This document shows, piece after piece, positions 8,537 to 18,242 of a DNA stretch of 64,000 nt. The notes under the pieces were generated by a model. It was not told where the DNA came from. It did no database searches and was given only the letters and a program-made list of their open reading frames with translations. The position numbers and the translations under genes were made by a program. Source of the stretch: Pseudohongiella sp. O18 (GTDB lineage Bacteria; Pseudomonadota; Gammaproteobacteria; Pseudomonadales; Pseudohongiellaceae); contig NZ_JAJSAR010000003.1 in assembly GCF_021729085.1 (NCBI RefSeq), forward strand, positions 274,570 through 338,569, in the 5' to 3' direction. Position 1 is the first letter of the stretch; each line of letters opens with the position of its first letter.

Positions 8537-10048
8537 TCAGGTATCACGTGCCATGTAACCTTCTAAATCAAGAACCTGTTCCTGCGTAAAACGGATACCC
8601 AGCTTTGTTCGTCGCCAGAGTATGTCGTCGGCCGTCATCGCCCATTCTTTAGCGATCAGGTAGTCCACTTCGCGAGCATAAAGACCCGGGCCAAACTGCC
8701 GGCCAAGATCAGCCACTCCATTCACACCATCAAGTAACTCTCGAGTTGATGTGCCGTAGCGTTTCACCCAGGCGGCAATCTGTTGAGCTGGTAAAGCCGG
8801 GTGCTCCTGTTGCAAAACGCTCAGCAATGAAGCCTGGTCAGTAAAATCACCTCCCGGCAGATTGGCGGTCCTGGTCCAGGGCTCCCCCATGTCGGGAAAT
8901 ATCTCACGAAGCTGACGAAGTGCCGACTCAGCCAGATGCCGGTAGGTTGTGATCTTGCCCCCGTACACCGTTAACAGTGGTGCCTCGCGCCTGTCGAGCT
9001 GAAACGAGTAATCACGGGAGACTTTACTGGCGGACTTTCCGACTGCCTTATCGCTTTCCTCTTCTACCAGCGGCCGGACACCCGCGTAGGTATGAACAAC
9101 ATCGGCTGGTGATATATTCCGCTTGAAGTACTGGTTAACCACGTCACACAGATATTCGATTTCCTGCGACGAGATTTTGGCATCTGCTGGATCGCCGGCG
9201 TAATCCTCCTCGGTCGTGCCTATCAAGGTGTAGTCATCTTCGTAGGGAATGACAAACACTACCCGGCCATCAGCATTCTGCAACAGGAAGGCCTCCTCGC
9301 CAGGATGCATTCTTGGTACCACAATATGCGATCCTTTCACCAGTCTCACCGCCCGGTTATCGGTGCCTGATTGTGTGAGGACACGTGTTACCCATGGCCC
9401 TGCTGCATTAACCACACAGCGAGCACTCACTTTTGTGACCTCACCACTGCGCTCATTCAGAAGTTCAGCCAGCCAGCGACCTTGTTTTCCTTTCTGCTGC
9501 GCTGTCAGGTTGACACAACGATGGCGCGGCAGGACCTGGGCCCCATTGCTGGCAGCCTGCAGGGCATTAAGAATGACCAGGCGTGAATCATCCACCCAGC
9601 AGTCTGAATATTCGAAACCACGCCGGTAATCGGAGCGCAGTGGTCCGTCGTCACTGAAGGAAATGCTGCGGGATCCGGGTAAAGTGACACGGCGAGCCAG
9701 GTGATCGTACAGGAACAGGCCGATGCGAATCATCCAGGCCGGGCGCAACTGCTTGTGATGAGGTAGCCGAAACCGCATCGGCCAGATGATGTGAGGGGCG
9801 GCACGCAGCAGCACCTCGCGCTCTTCGAGCGACTCGTGGACCAGTTTGAACTGCCAGGTTTCGAGATATCGCAGACCACCATGGATGAGCTTGGTACTGG
9901 ACGAAGAAGTCGCACCGCCAATGTCTGCCTGGTCACACAGGACCACTGACAGACCTCTGCCTGCTGCATCCGCGGCTATGCCGGCTCCATTGACACCTGC
10001 TCCGACTACCAGCAAGTCAGTTTGTATAACGCCTGATTGATCCGGCAC
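8537..10048 (-). CDS. glpD: aerobic glycerol-3-phosphate dehydrogenase
   Basis: 503 residues from a GTG at 10048 preceded by AGGGGG; the longer frame upstream overlaps the divergent control region. FAD-dependent, membrane-associated oxidation of sn-glycerol 3-phosphate to dihydroxyacetone phosphate, passing electrons to quinone. Seen: the N-terminal FAD Rossmann motif [20 protein letters not shown], the family signature [26 protein letters not shown], and the GTTEEDY and [10 protein letters not shown] segments. Length matches E. coli GlpD (about 501). Divergent from glpK across a 100-base control region. Confidence 0.96.
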   Translation of the reverse strand: MPDQSGVIQTDLLVVGAGVNGAGIAADAAGRGLSVVLCDQADIGGATSSSSTKLIHGGLRYLETWQFKLVHESLEEREVLLRAAPHIIWPMRFRLPHHKQLRPAWMIRIGLFLYDHLARRVTLPGSRSISFSDDGPLRSDYRRGFEYSDCWVDDSRLVILNALQAASNGAQVLPRHRCVNLTAQQKGKQGRWLAELLNERSGEVTKVSARCVVNAAGPWVTRVLTQSGTDNRAVRLVKGSHIVVPRMHPGEEAFLLQNADGRVVFVIPYEDDYTLIGTTEEDYAGDPADAKISSQEIEYLCDVVNQYFKRNISPADVVHTYAGVRPLVEEESDKAVGKSASKVSRDYSFQLDRREAPLLTVYGGKITTYRHLAESALRQLREIFPDMGEPWTRTANLPGGDFTDQASLLSVLQQEHPALPAQQIAAWVKRYGTSTRELLDGVNGVADLGRQFGPGLYAREVDYLIAKEWAMTADDILWRRTKLGIRFTQEQVLDLEGYMARDT

Positions 10049-10065
10049 TTTGTCCCCCTGTACAC

Positions 10066-10094
10066 CGTTTACGTATCGAACGTATGTTATAGTA
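10066..10094. promoter_or_regulatory. glpD/glpK divergent control region with GlpR-like operator half
   Basis: The minus strand contains GTTCGATA (10074-10081), identical to the left half of the palindromic GlpR operator known from E. coli (TGTTCGATAACGAACA type), and a hexamer ACGTAT repeated nine bases apart (10071-10076 and 10080-10085). AT-rich TATAGT at 10088-10093 may serve as a -10. No glpR gene lies in the window, so the regulator is inferred. Confidence 0.4.
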
Positions 10095-10129
10095 GCACGC
10101 AACAATAAGCGAAAAAGGAGGCCGGTGCG

Positions 10130-10156
10130 ATGGAAACGGAAAACACCTATGAGTGA
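10130..10156 (+). CDS. possible 8-codon leader peptide overlapping the glpK start
   Basis: A strong AGGAGG at 10116-10121 stands eight bases before an ATG at 10130 that opens an 8-codon frame (METENTYE) whose TGA ends at 10156, eight bases into glpK. The glpK ATG at 10149 itself has only a weak GGAAA. The arrangement suggests translational coupling. A GTG at 10125, in frame with glpK, is only three bases from the AGGAGG and is less likely. Confidence 0.35.
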   Translation: METENTYE

Positions 10157-11645
10157 CTATCTGTTGGCTATTGATCAGGGAACGACAAGCAGTCGGGCCA
10201 TCATTTTCACGCGGAATGGCGAGCGCGTCGCAGTTGGTCAGCACGATTACCCACAACACTACCCCAATGACGGATGGGTCGAGCATGAAGCCGAAGATAT
10301 CTGGACAACAACTGTCCAGAGCTGTCGTGAGGCTCTCACTGCCAGTGGAATCCAGCCGTCAAAATTGGCCGGTATCGGTATCACCAACCAACGCGAGACC
10401 ACGCTGATCTGGGATCGTCGCAGCGGCAAACCCATCCATAAAGCCATCGTCTGGCAGGATCGTCGCACTGCAGCCTTCTGTGAGAAGCTTCGATCACGCC
10501 TTGAGCGTGAGGGACGTCCCGATCTCGTCCAGAAAAAAACCGGCCTTCTTATCGACTCCTATTTCTCGGCCAGCAAGATCCACTGGCTGCTTGAAAACGT
10601 GACCGGCGCACGCGACGCGGCAAAGGCAGGGCATCTCGCTTTTGGCACAATCGACACTTTCCTGTTGTGGCGCCTGACTGGCGGCAAGGAACACAGCACC
10701 GACGCCACGAACGCCTCTCGCACCATGCTGTTCAATATCCAGACGCAGCAATGGGATGAAGAATTACTGGATCTGTTTGATATCCCAGCCTCATTGCTAC
10801 CTCAGGTTAAGGATTGCGCTGCCGACTTTGGGCAAACCTCGTCTGAGCTGCTGGGCGCGCCCGTGCCAATCTGCGGCATGATTGGAGACCAGCAGGCTGC
10901 AGCGTTCGGGCAGGCCTGTTTTCAACCTGGTATGGCAAAGAGTACATATGGCACTGGCTGTTTTCTGCTGATGAATTCCGGCGAACAAATTCTGGAATCT
11001 CGCCACAACCTGCTTGCTACCGTGGCCTACCGGCTTGACGACAAGCCTGTTTACGCACTGGAAGGCAGCATCTTCATGGCAGGTGCCACCATGCAGTGGC
11101 TGCGCGATAAACTTGGCCTGTTCAAGTCAGCCGCAGAAACTGAGGCCCTGGCCAATCAGGCTGACCCTGGATTGTCTGTCATGCTGGTGCCAGCATTCAC
11201 TGGCCTGGGAGCGCCCTGGTGGGATGCCGATGCGCGTGGTGCGATTTTCGGTTTGACACGTGACGCAGGTATCCCAGAGATCGTTGCTGCCGCACTGATG
11301 TCGGTGGCCTACCAGACCAAGGACCTGCAAAAGGCCATGGAGTCAGATGGTCAGCGTCCAACCATGCTGCGCGTAGACGGCGGTATGGCAGACAACAATT
11401 TTGCGATGCAACGACTTGCCGATTTATTGGGCGGCCCTGTCGACCGACCACAGATCACGGAGACAACCGCCCTTGGCGCCGCCTTTGTAGCAGGTCTGCA
11501 GGCTGGCCTGTATGGCTCACTCGAAGACATTTCAGTGCTGTGGCAGCTGGAGCGTCAGTTCGAGCCTACCCAGCCGAAAGAGTGGCGCGACGCTCAGTAC
11601 GCCCGCTGGCTGGACGCCGTGCGCAGAACCCGGAGCCAGTCATGA
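10149..11645 (+). CDS. glpK: glycerol kinase
   Basis: 498 residues from the ATG at 10149. ATP-dependent phosphorylation of glycerol, giving the substrate of the divergent GlpD. Seen: N-terminal ATP-binding [45 protein letters not shown], the glycerol-binding [21 protein letters not shown], and the C-terminal FGGY signatures [15 protein letters not shown] and [18 protein letters not shown]. Full length for the family (about 500). It overlaps the next gene by four bases (ATGA), so it heads an operon with the histidine phosphatase and the DUF1499 gene. Confidence 0.97.
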   Translation: MSDYLLAIDQGTTSSRAIIFTRNGERVAVGQHDYPQHYPNDGWVEHEAEDIWTTTVQSCREALTASGIQPSKLAGIGITNQRETTLIWDRRSGKPIHKAIVWQDRRTAAFCEKLRSRLEREGRPDLVQKKTGLLIDSYFSASKIHWLLENVTGARDAAKAGHLAFGTIDTFLLWRLTGGKEHSTDATNASRTMLFNIQTQQWDEELLDLFDIPASLLPQVKDCAADFGQTSSELLGAPVPICGMIGDQQAAAFGQACFQPGMAKSTYGTGCFLLMNSGEQILESRHNLLATVAYRLDDKPVYALEGSIFMAGATMQWLRDKLGLFKSAAETEALANQADPGLSVMLVPAFTGLGAPWWDADARGAIFGLTRDAGIPEIVAAALMSVAYQTKDLQKAMESDGQRPTMLRVDGGMADNNFAMQRLADLLGGPVDRPQITETTALGAAFVAGLQAGLYGSLEDISVLWQLERQFEPTQPKEWRDAQYARWLDAVRRTRSQS

Positions 11646-12280
11646 GAACCTTGCATCTTATTCGGCATGGCGAAACAAACTGGAATCGCGAGCGGCGCGC
11701 ACAGGGACAGCAGGAATCTGTTCTGACTGACACTGGCCGTGAGCAGGCCAGACAACTGCGACAGGCATTACGCGACATTCCAGTGCAGGCTGTTTTTGTC
11801 AGCAGCAGTCAGCGCGCCCGCGAAACGGCCGAGATCGCGTTCAGCGAGCGAGACGTGCCAATGGAATATTGCGACCTGCTCAGGGAAATCAATATGGGAC
11901 CCTGGGAAGGACAACTGTATGCAGACATCCAGAAAAACGATCCGCAGCGCTATCATGCATTCTGGAATCAACCTGATGCGTTTTTGCTGAGCGGTGCGGA
12001 GACCTTTGCCGACATCCAGCATCGAGCGCTGAGCAGACTGGAAAAAATACTGGCAGAAACTGAGGCAGGACATATCGCGATCGTCAGCCACGGCGTCTGG
12101 ATAAAATCGCTGCTGTGTGCAATCGAAGGCCGCGACCTTGCTGATCTGTGGCAACCTCCTGCCATGCATAACTGTGCACGCAGTACGATACAAATCCAGC
12201 GCGACGGCAGTCGTCGTATAACTCTCTATTGCGACAAACCTTACGAACACCCTTCCGTGGAGATTCAAAATGAGCACTGA
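11642..12280 (+). CDS. histidine phosphatase (phosphoglycerate-mutase-like) family protein
   Basis: 212 residues from the ATG at 11642, overlapping the glpK stop. The phosphohistidine motif [14 protein letters not shown] is at residues 4-17; the second arginine ([13 protein letters not shown]), the acid ([11 protein letters not shown]) and the second catalytic His ([13 protein letters not shown]) follow in order. Likely a phosphatase for a small phosphorylated metabolite; coupling to glpK suggests, but does not prove, a three-carbon phosphate. The stop overlaps the next start by eleven bases. Confidence 0.9.
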   Translation: MRTLHLIRHGETNWNRERRAQGQQESVLTDTGREQARQLRQALRDIPVQAVFVSSSQRARETAEIAFSERDVPMEYCDLLREINMGPWEGQLYADIQKNDPQRYHAFWNQPDAFLLSGAETFADIQHRALSRLEKILAETEAGHIAIVSHGVWIKSLLCAIEGRDLADLWQPPAMHNCARSTIQIQRDGSRRITLYCDKPYEHPSVEIQNEH

Positions 12281-13064
12281 AAACAAGACAAAAGCCGGAT
12301 TACCGTTAATCTTGACGGTATTAGCGGGCATTGCAGGTATCGGTCTGGGATTGACCGCCCTGGCTGCACCTGTCGGTGTCTGGCTGCAGGCCTGGGACTT
12401 CCGCCAGGGTTTCTCCATTTTGCGTTCAGCCCAGCCACTGGTGGCCTGGATAACGATAGGCTGCGCGCTGGCGACCGTCATCGTCTTTGGACTGGGGCGT
12501 CGGCAGAGTGACAGCAATGCCGGCCGAAACACTGCCATTTGCCTGGCTGCGACAGTGGTTGCGGCAATCGCCTGGTACGTTCCCCAGTCCTATCTTCCGG
12601 GCGCGGGTCGTACGATTCCTCCGATCCATGACATCAGCACGGATGTGGCCAATCCGCCGCAGTTTGTTGATGTGCTGCCACTAAGAGGCAGCAACAGCAA
12701 CCCGACAGTTTATGGCACCGGCAACCCCAACTACACACCTGAGCAGCATGCAGAACTGCAACTTGAAGCCTATCCAGATGTGAGCACTCAGACATTCTCA
12801 GAGCCTGTCGATGTTGTGTTTGAACGCGCATTGGCGGCAGTCGACGCATTGGGCTGGGAGCTGGTGTCTCAGGTGCCTGATGAGGGGCGCATTGAGGCCA
12901 CTGATACAACCTTCTGGTTCCGCTTCAAGGATGATGTCGTCATACGGATTCAGGAGACAGAGGACGGTACGACGGAACTGGATGCTCGTTCAACTTCCCG
13001 CGTTGGTCTGAGTGACGTCGGCAAAAATGCCGAGCGGCTGCGGGCTTTTTTTGCTGAACTCTGA
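12270..13064 (+). CDS. DUF1499 domain membrane protein
   Basis: 264 residues. Three predicted membrane segments in the first 125 residues (about 12-35, 50-72, 85-105), then a soluble C-terminal DUF1499 region of about 130 residues: PPQFVDVLPLRG, YTPEQHAELQLEAYPDV, ALAAVDALGWELVSQVPDEG, RIEATDTTFWFRFKDDVVIR and DARSTSRVGLSDVGKNAERL. The last block is the hallmark of DUF1499. Function unknown. The start lies inside the preceding phosphatase gene (11-base overlap), which indicates a single operon with glpK. Confidence 0.85.
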   Translation: MSTENKTKAGLPLILTVLAGIAGIGLGLTALAAPVGVWLQAWDFRQGFSILRSAQPLVAWITIGCALATVIVFGLGRRQSDSNAGRNTAICLAATVVAAIAWYVPQSYLPGAGRTIPPIHDISTDVANPPQFVDVLPLRGSNSNPTVYGTGNPNYTPEQHAELQLEAYPDVSTQTFSEPVDVVFERALAAVDALGWELVSQVPDEGRIEATDTTFWFRFKDDVVIRIQETEDGTTELDARSTSRVGLSDVGKNAERLRAFFAEL

Positions 13065-13167
13065 ATGAAGTTCCGGTAGGCTTGTCCGCTGGATCCGGTT
13101 GCTGCCTGCAGGGTGGCAACCGGGACACTCTGGCCAACCGTCAACGGCATAAAATCGCGAGACCGAA

Positions 13168-13698
13168 TTGAATCACACTAAACCCTCACCCCAATCCCTT
13201 CGGGACCGACTGATAAACGACGCGACGTCGACTCGCCCCCGGGCATTGCTTATTTTCTTGGCGATCGCAGTCACCTGCCTGTCTCTGTCCCAGTTAAGCA
13301 GCTGGCTGGTAAACAGCTCACTGTCTATTGGCAGCAGTGTGGCCGTAGTCGATGGCGTGTTTAATGTCACTCACGTGCGCAATCTGGGCGGTGTTTTCGG
13401 AATGGCGCAGGGCAAAGGCTGGCTGTTTGCGCTTTTCAGTATCGCACTGATATCAGTTCTTTGCTGGTACCTGGTGAAAGGAAAACAGGTTCGCCAATAC
13501 GAGTTCATATTTTTCGGCTTTGTCGCCGGAGGCGGAATCAGCAATATCCTTGATCGGCTAATCTACGGAAGTGTTGTCGACTTTATTGATATCCGCGCAA
13601 TCCCATTCTGGAACTACGTCTTTAATACTGCCGACGTATTCATCCACGTCGGACTTTGGCCTCTGTTATTTATTGGCCTGTTCTGGCACAGGGACTGA
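13168..13698 (+). CDS. divergent signal peptidase II-like (LspA-like) membrane protein
   Basis: 176 residues from a TTG at 13168 with a poor ribosome site; start uncertain. Four membrane segments. Conserved LspA blocks are present: FNVTHVRNLGGVFG (about 65-78), GGGISNILDRLIYGSVVDFI (121-140) and FNTADVFIHVG (152-162), with D138 and D156 in the places of the known aspartate pair. However the usual D-Q-x-T-K of the first helix reads S-Q-L-S-S (41-45), so the conserved first aspartate and lysine are missing, and RNTGAAF is RNLGGVF. A paralogue or a specialised form is likelier than the main prolipoprotein peptidase. Not next to ileS. Confidence 0.75.
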   Translation: MNHTKPSPQSLRDRLINDATSTRPRALLIFLAIAVTCLSLSQLSSWLVNSSLSIGSSVAVVDGVFNVTHVRNLGGVFGMAQGKGWLFALFSIALISVLCWYLVKGKQVRQYEFIFFGFVAGGGISNILDRLIYGSVVDFIDIRAIPFWNYVFNTADVFIHVGLWPLLFIGLFWHRD

Positions 13699-13736
13699 AT
13701 TGTCAGGCCCCAACTGAACTGGTCCGTTTCTGCTTT

Positions 13737-14852
13737 CTAAGGCAGCACGTCCTGCAGCGCGGCCATCAGCAAACGCACATGGGTGGCGTCCGCGCTGTGC
13801 CCCATCAATCCAATACGCCAGATTTGGCCCGCCAGCGGACCCAGGCCTGCGCCAATTTCCAGGTTCCAGTCGCTCAGTAGCGCATTTCTGATCGCTGTCT
13901 CATCCACTCCCTCAGGAACCTTGACAGCATTAAGCTGGGGCAGTCGCGACTCTTTTGCCACAGCCATCTGCAGCCCCATCGCTTCCAGACCTTCAACCAG
14001 CGTGTGGTGGTGCTGCGCATGCCGGGCCCAGGACTGTTCAAGCCCTTCTTCCTCCAGAATGCTAAGAGCCTCATGGAGAGCATACATGGCATTAACTGGC
14101 GCCGTATGATGATAGCTGCGCTTTTGCCCGCTCCCCCAATAATCCATTATCAGGTTCATATCCAGGAACCAGCTTTGCACACGTTCGCGTCGACTCTTGA
14201 TTCGCTCTACTGCTCTGGGGCTAAAACTGACTGGAGAGATACCTGGCACACAGGACAGGCACTTTTGTGTGCCGGAATAGATCGCGTCGATCTCCCACTC
14301 ATCGACTTTAAGTTCGATGCCACCCAGCGAGGTAACGGCGTCGACTATTGCAAGACAGTCATGTTGATGCGCCAGCGCGGCCAGTGACTTTGCGTCACTG
14401 CGCACACCTGTTGACGTTTCAGCATGAACAAATGCCACCGCTACAGCATCCGGGTTGGCCAACAGGGCTTCCTCGACTTTGCCGGGATCGACAGCTGCCC
14501 CCCACTCTGAGCTAACCATTACCGCAGTGCCACCGCAGCGCTCGACGTTTTCTTTCATTCGCCCGCCAAAAGCACCATTTTGGCAGACAATTACTTTGTC
14601 TCCTGCTTGCACAAGATTTACAAAAACCGCTTCCATGCCAGCTGAACCTGGTGCTGAAACGGGCAAAGTAAGCTCATTTTCTGTCTGAAAGGCATATTGC
14701 AGCAGCCGCTTGATATCATCCATCAATCCGATGAAGGCGGGATCAAGATGACCAATAGTTGGACGGCCAAGAGCCTCCAGCACACGCGGACTGACATCAG
14801 AAGGACCCGGCCCCATCAAAACCCTGTGTGGTGGATAGAATGTCTTGGTCAT
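13737..14852 (-). CDS. class V aminotransferase, alanine-glyoxylate / serine-pyruvate type
   Basis: 371 residues. PLP enzyme of the alanine-glyoxylate/serine-glyoxylate aminotransferase family. Visible: N-terminal LMGPGPSDVSPRVLEALG and TIGHLDPAF, GSAGMEAVFVNLVQAGD (cofactor phosphate region), VHAETSTGV, the PLP-binding aspartate in VDAVTSLGG, the Schiff-base lysine in SGTQKCLSCVPG and the C-terminal arginine in WRIGLMGHSA. Cytosolic. It probably transfers an amino group to glyoxylate or pyruvate. The gene ends 38 bases from the LspA-like gene (convergent); the shared hairpin at 14873 separates it from rplQ upstream. Confidence 0.92.
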   Translation of the reverse strand: MTKTFYPPHRVLMGPGPSDVSPRVLEALGRPTIGHLDPAFIGLMDDIKRLLQYAFQTENELTLPVSAPGSAGMEAVFVNLVQAGDKVIVCQNGAFGGRMKENVERCGGTAVMVSSEWGAAVDPGKVEEALLANPDAVAVAFVHAETSTGVRSDAKSLAALAHQHDCLAIVDAVTSLGGIELKVDEWEIDAIYSGTQKCLSCVPGISPVSFSPRAVERIKSRRERVQSWFLDMNLIMDYWGSGQKRSYHHTAPVNAMYALHEALSILEEEGLEQSWARHAQHHHTLVEGLEAMGLQMAVAKESRLPQLNAVKVPEGVDETAIRNALLSDWNLEIGAGLGPLAGQIWRIGLMGHSADATHVRLLMAALQDVLP

Positions 14853-14867
14853 ATGCTCCTCCCAAAC

Positions 14868-14896
14868 AAAAAAGCCGGGACACAGTCCCGGCTTTT
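14868..14896 (-). terminator. terminator of the ribosomal alpha operon
   Basis: Perfect stem GCCGGGAC/GTCCCGGC around a four-base loop, flanked by A-run and T-run on both sides; on the minus strand it is followed by six T. It lies 48 bases after the rplQ stop and ends the alpha operon. Confidence 0.9.
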
Positions 14897-14943
14897 ATGT
14901 ATTTGAACGCAGAAAATTATCCGCGACATCAATACAGCTTGCT

Positions 14944-15336
14944 TCAGTCTTCAGCGCCTTCCTCAGCGCCTACACCTGCCGGACGATCCACCAGCTCTAC
15001 ATAAGCCATAGGTGCTTTATCACCAGCGCGGATACCACATTTCAGGATACGGATGTAGCCACCAGGACGACCCTGGTAACGCGGACCGAGATCCGTGAAC
15101 AGCTTACCGACGGCAGACTTGCTACGCAGACGGCTGAAAGCCAGACGACGGTTGGCAACGCTATCCGTCTTGGCCAAGGTAATCAGAGGCTCCGCAACCA
15201 TACGCAGCTCTTTTGCCTTGACGACAGTGGTCTTAATGATTTCGTGCTCAACCAGCGAGGCAGTCATGTTACGGAACATGGCCTTACGGTGCGCAGAGTT
15301 TCTGTTCAACTGACGTCCACTATGACGATGACGCAT
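14944..15336 (-). CDS. rplQ: 50S ribosomal protein L17
   Basis: 130 residues, close to the usual 127. L17 sits near the exit-tunnel side of the 50S subunit. The start [20 protein letters not shown] and the block [15 protein letters not shown] segment ([19 protein letters not shown]) are diagnostic. The acidic C-terminal tail GAEEGAED is lineage-specific. Last gene of the alpha operon, 69 bases after rpoA. Confidence 0.98.
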   Translation of the reverse strand: MRHRHSGRQLNRNSAHRKAMFRNMTASLVEHEIIKTTVVKAKELRMVAEPLITLAKTDSVANRRLAFSRLRSKSAVGKLFTDLGPRYQGRPGGYIRILKCGIRAGDKAPMAYVELVDRPAGVGAEEGAED

Positions 15337-15405
15337 ATCTACAATTCCTATTTCAACCGCAGCCTCACGGCTGACTCGCTATAGTATTTTAATCCGATGA
15401 CGGTA

Positions 15406-16398
15406 TTACTTGTCTTCTGTACGCAGGCTAGCCGGCGGCCAGTTTTCAAGACGCAGGCCCAGTGAAAGTCCACGAGTAGCCAATACGTCTTTAATTTCTG
15501 TAAGCGACTTTTTACCCAGATTTGGAGTCTTCAGCAGTTCAACTTCTGTGCGCTGAATCAGGTCGCCAATATAATAAATATCTTCCGCTTTCAGACAGTT
15601 TGCAGAACGAACTGTCAGCTCCAGGTCATCGACCGGACGCAACAGAATCGGGTCAATCTCGTCTTCGGGCTCTTCCGGTGCAGCAGCTTCCTGGCTTTGC
15701 AGGTCAACAAACACAGCCAGCTGGTGCTGCAGGATTGTTGCTGCGCGACGGATCGCTTCTTCTGGATCAATTGTACCGTTCGTACGCAGATCGATAATCA
15801 GCTTGTCCAGGTCAGTACGCTGCTCTACTCGAGTGCTCTCAACAGAGTAGGCAACGCTCAGCACCGGACTGTAAGTGGCGTCCAACTGCAGACGACCAAC
15901 AGCGCGAGTCTCATCGTCATCATGACGTCGGGAATCGGCAGGAACATAACCTCGGCCTTTACGTACCACCAGTCGCATGTTCAGCTCACCTGACCCATTC
16001 AGGTTGGCAATCTCGTGCTCCGGATTGACGATCTCGACATTGTGGTCGGTCTCGATATCAGCAGCTGTGACAACGCCAGGGCCTTTCTTGCTCAGGTTGA
16101 GCACGGCCTCGTCCTGGCCGTTCAGAATCACTGCAACACCTTTCAGGTTCAGCAGGATCTCAATAACGTCTTCACGAACGCCTTCGATACTGCTGTACTC
16201 GTGCACAACACCATCGATTTCAACTTCTTCCACTGCACAACCAGGCATGGAAGACAGCAGGATTCTTCTTAATGCGTTCCCCAGAGTATGGCCGAAACCA
16301 CGCTCAAGAGGCTCAAGCACCACTTTGGAATGATACTTGTCAAACTCTTCTACCTTGATCAACTGTGGTGTAAGAAAATCCGACAACGAAATCTGCAT
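15406..16398 (-). CDS. rpoA: DNA-directed RNA polymerase subunit alpha
   Basis: 330 residues. Residues 1-235 are the assembly domain ([19 protein letters not shown] is the dimer/beta-contact region); residues about 250-325 are the C-terminal domain that binds UP elements and activators ([31 protein letters not shown]). A linker rich in E and P ([13 protein letters not shown]) joins them. All expected parts are intact. Between rpsD and rplQ as in other gammaproteobacteria. Confidence 0.99.
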   Translation of the reverse strand: MQISLSDFLTPQLIKVEEFDKYHSKVVLEPLERGFGHTLGNALRRILLSSMPGCAVEEVEIDGVVHEYSSIEGVREDVIEILLNLKGVAVILNGQDEAVLNLSKKGPGVVTAADIETDHNVEIVNPEHEIANLNGSGELNMRLVVRKGRGYVPADSRRHDDDETRAVGRLQLDATYSPVLSVAYSVESTRVEQRTDLDKLIIDLRTNGTIDPEEAIRRAATILQHQLAVFVDLQSQEAAAPEEPEDEIDPILLRPVDDLELTVRSANCLKAEDIYYIGDLIQRTEVELLKTPNLGKKSLTEIKDVLATRGLSLGLRLENWPPASLRTEDK

Positions 16399-16467
16399 GG
16401 GGTCACCCTTAACAATTAGCCCGGTAATGTTTAACTCTACTTCCGAATAACGCCTGTTTAAGCAGGT

Positions 16468-17088
16468 TTACTTGGAGTAAAGCTCGACGATCAGGTTTTC
16501 GTTAATATCCGCTGAGAGATCAGCACGGTCTGGCTTGCGGGTAAACTGACCTTCCCGTTTGCCCGAATCGACAGTGATCCACTCAACCGGCGTACGCTGG
16601 TTGGCAAGCTCCAGCGCTGACTTGATCCGCAGCTGTTCTTTGGATTTCTGACGAACAGCAACGACATCACCGGGATTAACCTGATAAGACGGCACATTAA
16701 CAACGCTACCGTTAACAGTGATCGATTTGTGAGACACCAACTGGCGCGACTCAGCGCGAGTTGCTCCGAATCCCATTCGGTACACAACGTTATCCAGTCG
16801 CGACTCAAGCAACTGCAGCAGGTTTTCGCCTGTTGCGCCCTTACGACGGGCTGCTTCCTTGTAATACGTGCGGAACTGACGCTCGAGTACGCCGTAGATG
16901 CGTCGTACTTTCTGCTTTTCACGCAGCTGAACGCCGTAGTCAGACAGACGGCCGCGTCGTGCACCGTGCTGACCCGGAATCGTTTCCGCCTTGCACTTGC
17001 TGTCGAGCGGGCGAACGCCGCTCTTCAGGAACAGATCGGTTCCTTCGCGTCGTGCGAGTTTACATTTGGGGCCTAGATAGCGGGCCAT
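16468..17088 (-). CDS. rpsD: 30S ribosomal protein S4
   Basis: 206 residues, same length as E. coli S4. Primary 16S binder, and in E. coli the repressor of the alpha operon. The N-terminal [19 protein letters not shown] and the S4 RNA-binding domain (about 96-156, [38 protein letters not shown]) are clear. Two cysteines (9, 32) remain of the zinc motif found in some lineages. Upstream of rpoA by 69 bases. Confidence 0.99.
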   Translation of the reverse strand: MARYLGPKCKLARREGTDLFLKSGVRPLDSKCKAETIPGQHGARRGRLSDYGVQLREKQKVRRIYGVLERQFRTYYKEAARRKGATGENLLQLLESRLDNVVYRMGFGATRAESRQLVSHKSITVNGSVVNVPSYQVNPGDVVAVRQKSKEQLRIKSALELANQRTPVEWITVDSGKREGQFTRKPDRADLSADINENLIVELYSK

Positions 17089-17160
17089 ACACTGACTCCT
17101 GTTTTCTAAATCTCGGTTATTAGCCGGAATAAGCTATTACTGATCCTACGACTCTCGCCT

Positions 17161-17559
17161 TTAGACGCGACGCTTTTTCGGGGGTCGACAACCGTTGTGG
17201 GGAATCGGTGTCACATCAGTGATCACACCCACTTTCAAGCCACAGGCGTTCAAGGCACGCACTGCCGACTCACGGCCAGGGCCAGGACCATTGACCTTAA
17301 CATCCAGGTTTTTCAGACCATAAAGCTCGATGGCAGTCTTACCCGCACGCTCCGCAGCAACCTGAGCGGCGAATGGCGTACTCTTACGCGAACCGCGGAA
17401 ACCAGAACCACCAGATGTAGCCCAGCTCAGAGCGTTGCCCTGGCGGTCAGTGATGGTAACGATGGTGTTGTTGAACGACGCATGAATGAATGCAATTCCG
17501 TCAATAACGGCTTTTCTTGCCTTCTTTTTAGGCGCTGCTTTAGCTGCTGGCTTAGCCAT
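17161..17559 (-). CDS. rpsK: 30S ribosomal protein S11
   Basis: 132 residues. Platform protein near the E site and the anti-Shine-Dalgarno region. A lysine/alanine-rich N-terminus ([16 protein letters not shown]) precedes the conserved [17 protein letters not shown] and [14 protein letters not shown] blocks; the end [13 protein letters not shown] is diagnostic. Second gene after rpsM in the alpha operon. Confidence 0.99.
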   Translation of the reverse strand: MAKPAAKAAPKKKARKAVIDGIAFIHASFNNTIVTITDRQGNALSWATSGGSGFRGSRKSTPFAAQVAAERAGKTAIELYGLKNLDVKVNGPGPGRESAVRALNACGLKVGVITDVTPIPHNGCRPPKKRRV

Positions 17560-17601
17560 AGAAAATTCCTGAATAAGATTAAAGCGTATTGTCTCTAAAT
17601 A

Positions 17602-17958
17602 TTATTTGCGAATCGGCTTACGCGGACCCTTACGTGTACGGGCGTTAGTCTTGGTGCGCTGACCACGTACTGGCAGTGACCGGCGATGACGAATACCGCG
17701 GAAACAGCCTAGGTCCATCAATCGCTTGATGCTCATGGATACTTCACGACGCAGGTCACCTTCTACAGTGAACTTGCCAACCTCGGCACGCACATTGTCG
17801 AGTTCTTCCGGTGACAGTGCACTGGTTTTTGTCGAAGGAGCGATGCCCACGCGTTCACAAATCAACTTAGCGCGCGTGGCACCAATCCCGAAGATATAAC
17901 TCAGGGAAATAACCAGGTGCTTGTTATCTGGTATGTTGACACCGGCAATACGTGCCAT
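17602..17958 (-). CDS. rpsM: 30S ribosomal protein S13
   Basis: 118 residues. Head protein contacting the 50S subunit and P-site tRNA through its basic tail. [19 protein letters not shown] and the H2TH-like region [19 protein letters not shown] are seen; the tail [20 protein letters not shown] is intact. First gene of the alpha operon; the 104-base upstream gap is the likely S4-responsive leader. Confidence 0.99.
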   Translation of the reverse strand: MARIAGVNIPDNKHLVISLSYIFGIGATRAKLICERVGIAPSTKTSALSPEELDNVRAEVGKFTVEGDLRREVSMSIKRLMDLGCFRGIRHRRSLPVRGQRTKTNARTRKGPRKPIRK

Positions 17959-18062
17959 AGCTTGACTCCAATCTTTTAATTTACGCGTTTACCAGAGAAC
18001 CTGGACCCCTAAATTCAGGGGCGCAAAGGATATACTCTGGCGAATTAAAAATCAACCAGTGC
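17959..18062 (-). promoter_or_regulatory. alpha operon leader (S4-responsive translational control region)
   Basis: 104 bases between rpmJ and rpsM, unusually long for this cluster. On the minus strand it holds GCCCCT-6-AGGGG-type pairing (about 17999-18022) and CCAGAG/CTCTGG further apart, which could form the nested pseudoknot known for alpha-operon leaders in enterobacteria, and ends with GGAG before the rpsM ATG. A TATATC element near 18031-18036 might be a -10. Position and structure fit; homology was not tested. Confidence 0.45.
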
Positions 18063-18179
18063 TTAACCCTGGCGCTGCTTGTGACGGGGCTCTGCGTCGC
18101 AGATAACTCGTACGACTCGGTTGCGCTTGATCACCTTGCACTTACGGCAGATTTTCTTGACTGATGTTCTGACTTTCAC
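18063..18179 (-). CDS. rpmJ: 50S ribosomal protein L36
   Basis: 38 residues from a GTG at 18179 with GGAGAG upstream. Zinc-ribbon type L36: C11, C14, C27 and H33 are present ([25 protein letters not shown]). Length and end are typical. It lies between secY and rpsM, its classical place. GTG start and small size make it easy to miss. Confidence 0.97.
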   Translation of the reverse strand: MKVRTSVKKICRKCKVIKRNRVVRVICDAEPRHKQRQG

Positions 18180-18242
18180 TTTCTACTCTCCATTCAACGT
18201 CGGGTATCGCCCGAGACGCTCTAAATTCAAGTTCCCGACGGC

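Noticed and set aside
13737..14852. Functional link of the glyoxylate-type aminotransferase to a PHM/PAL-type pathway releasing glyoxylate
   Set aside because: Attractive chemically, but it lies more than 30 kb from the candidate cluster, is not co-regulated by any visible signal, and is a common housekeeping gene.
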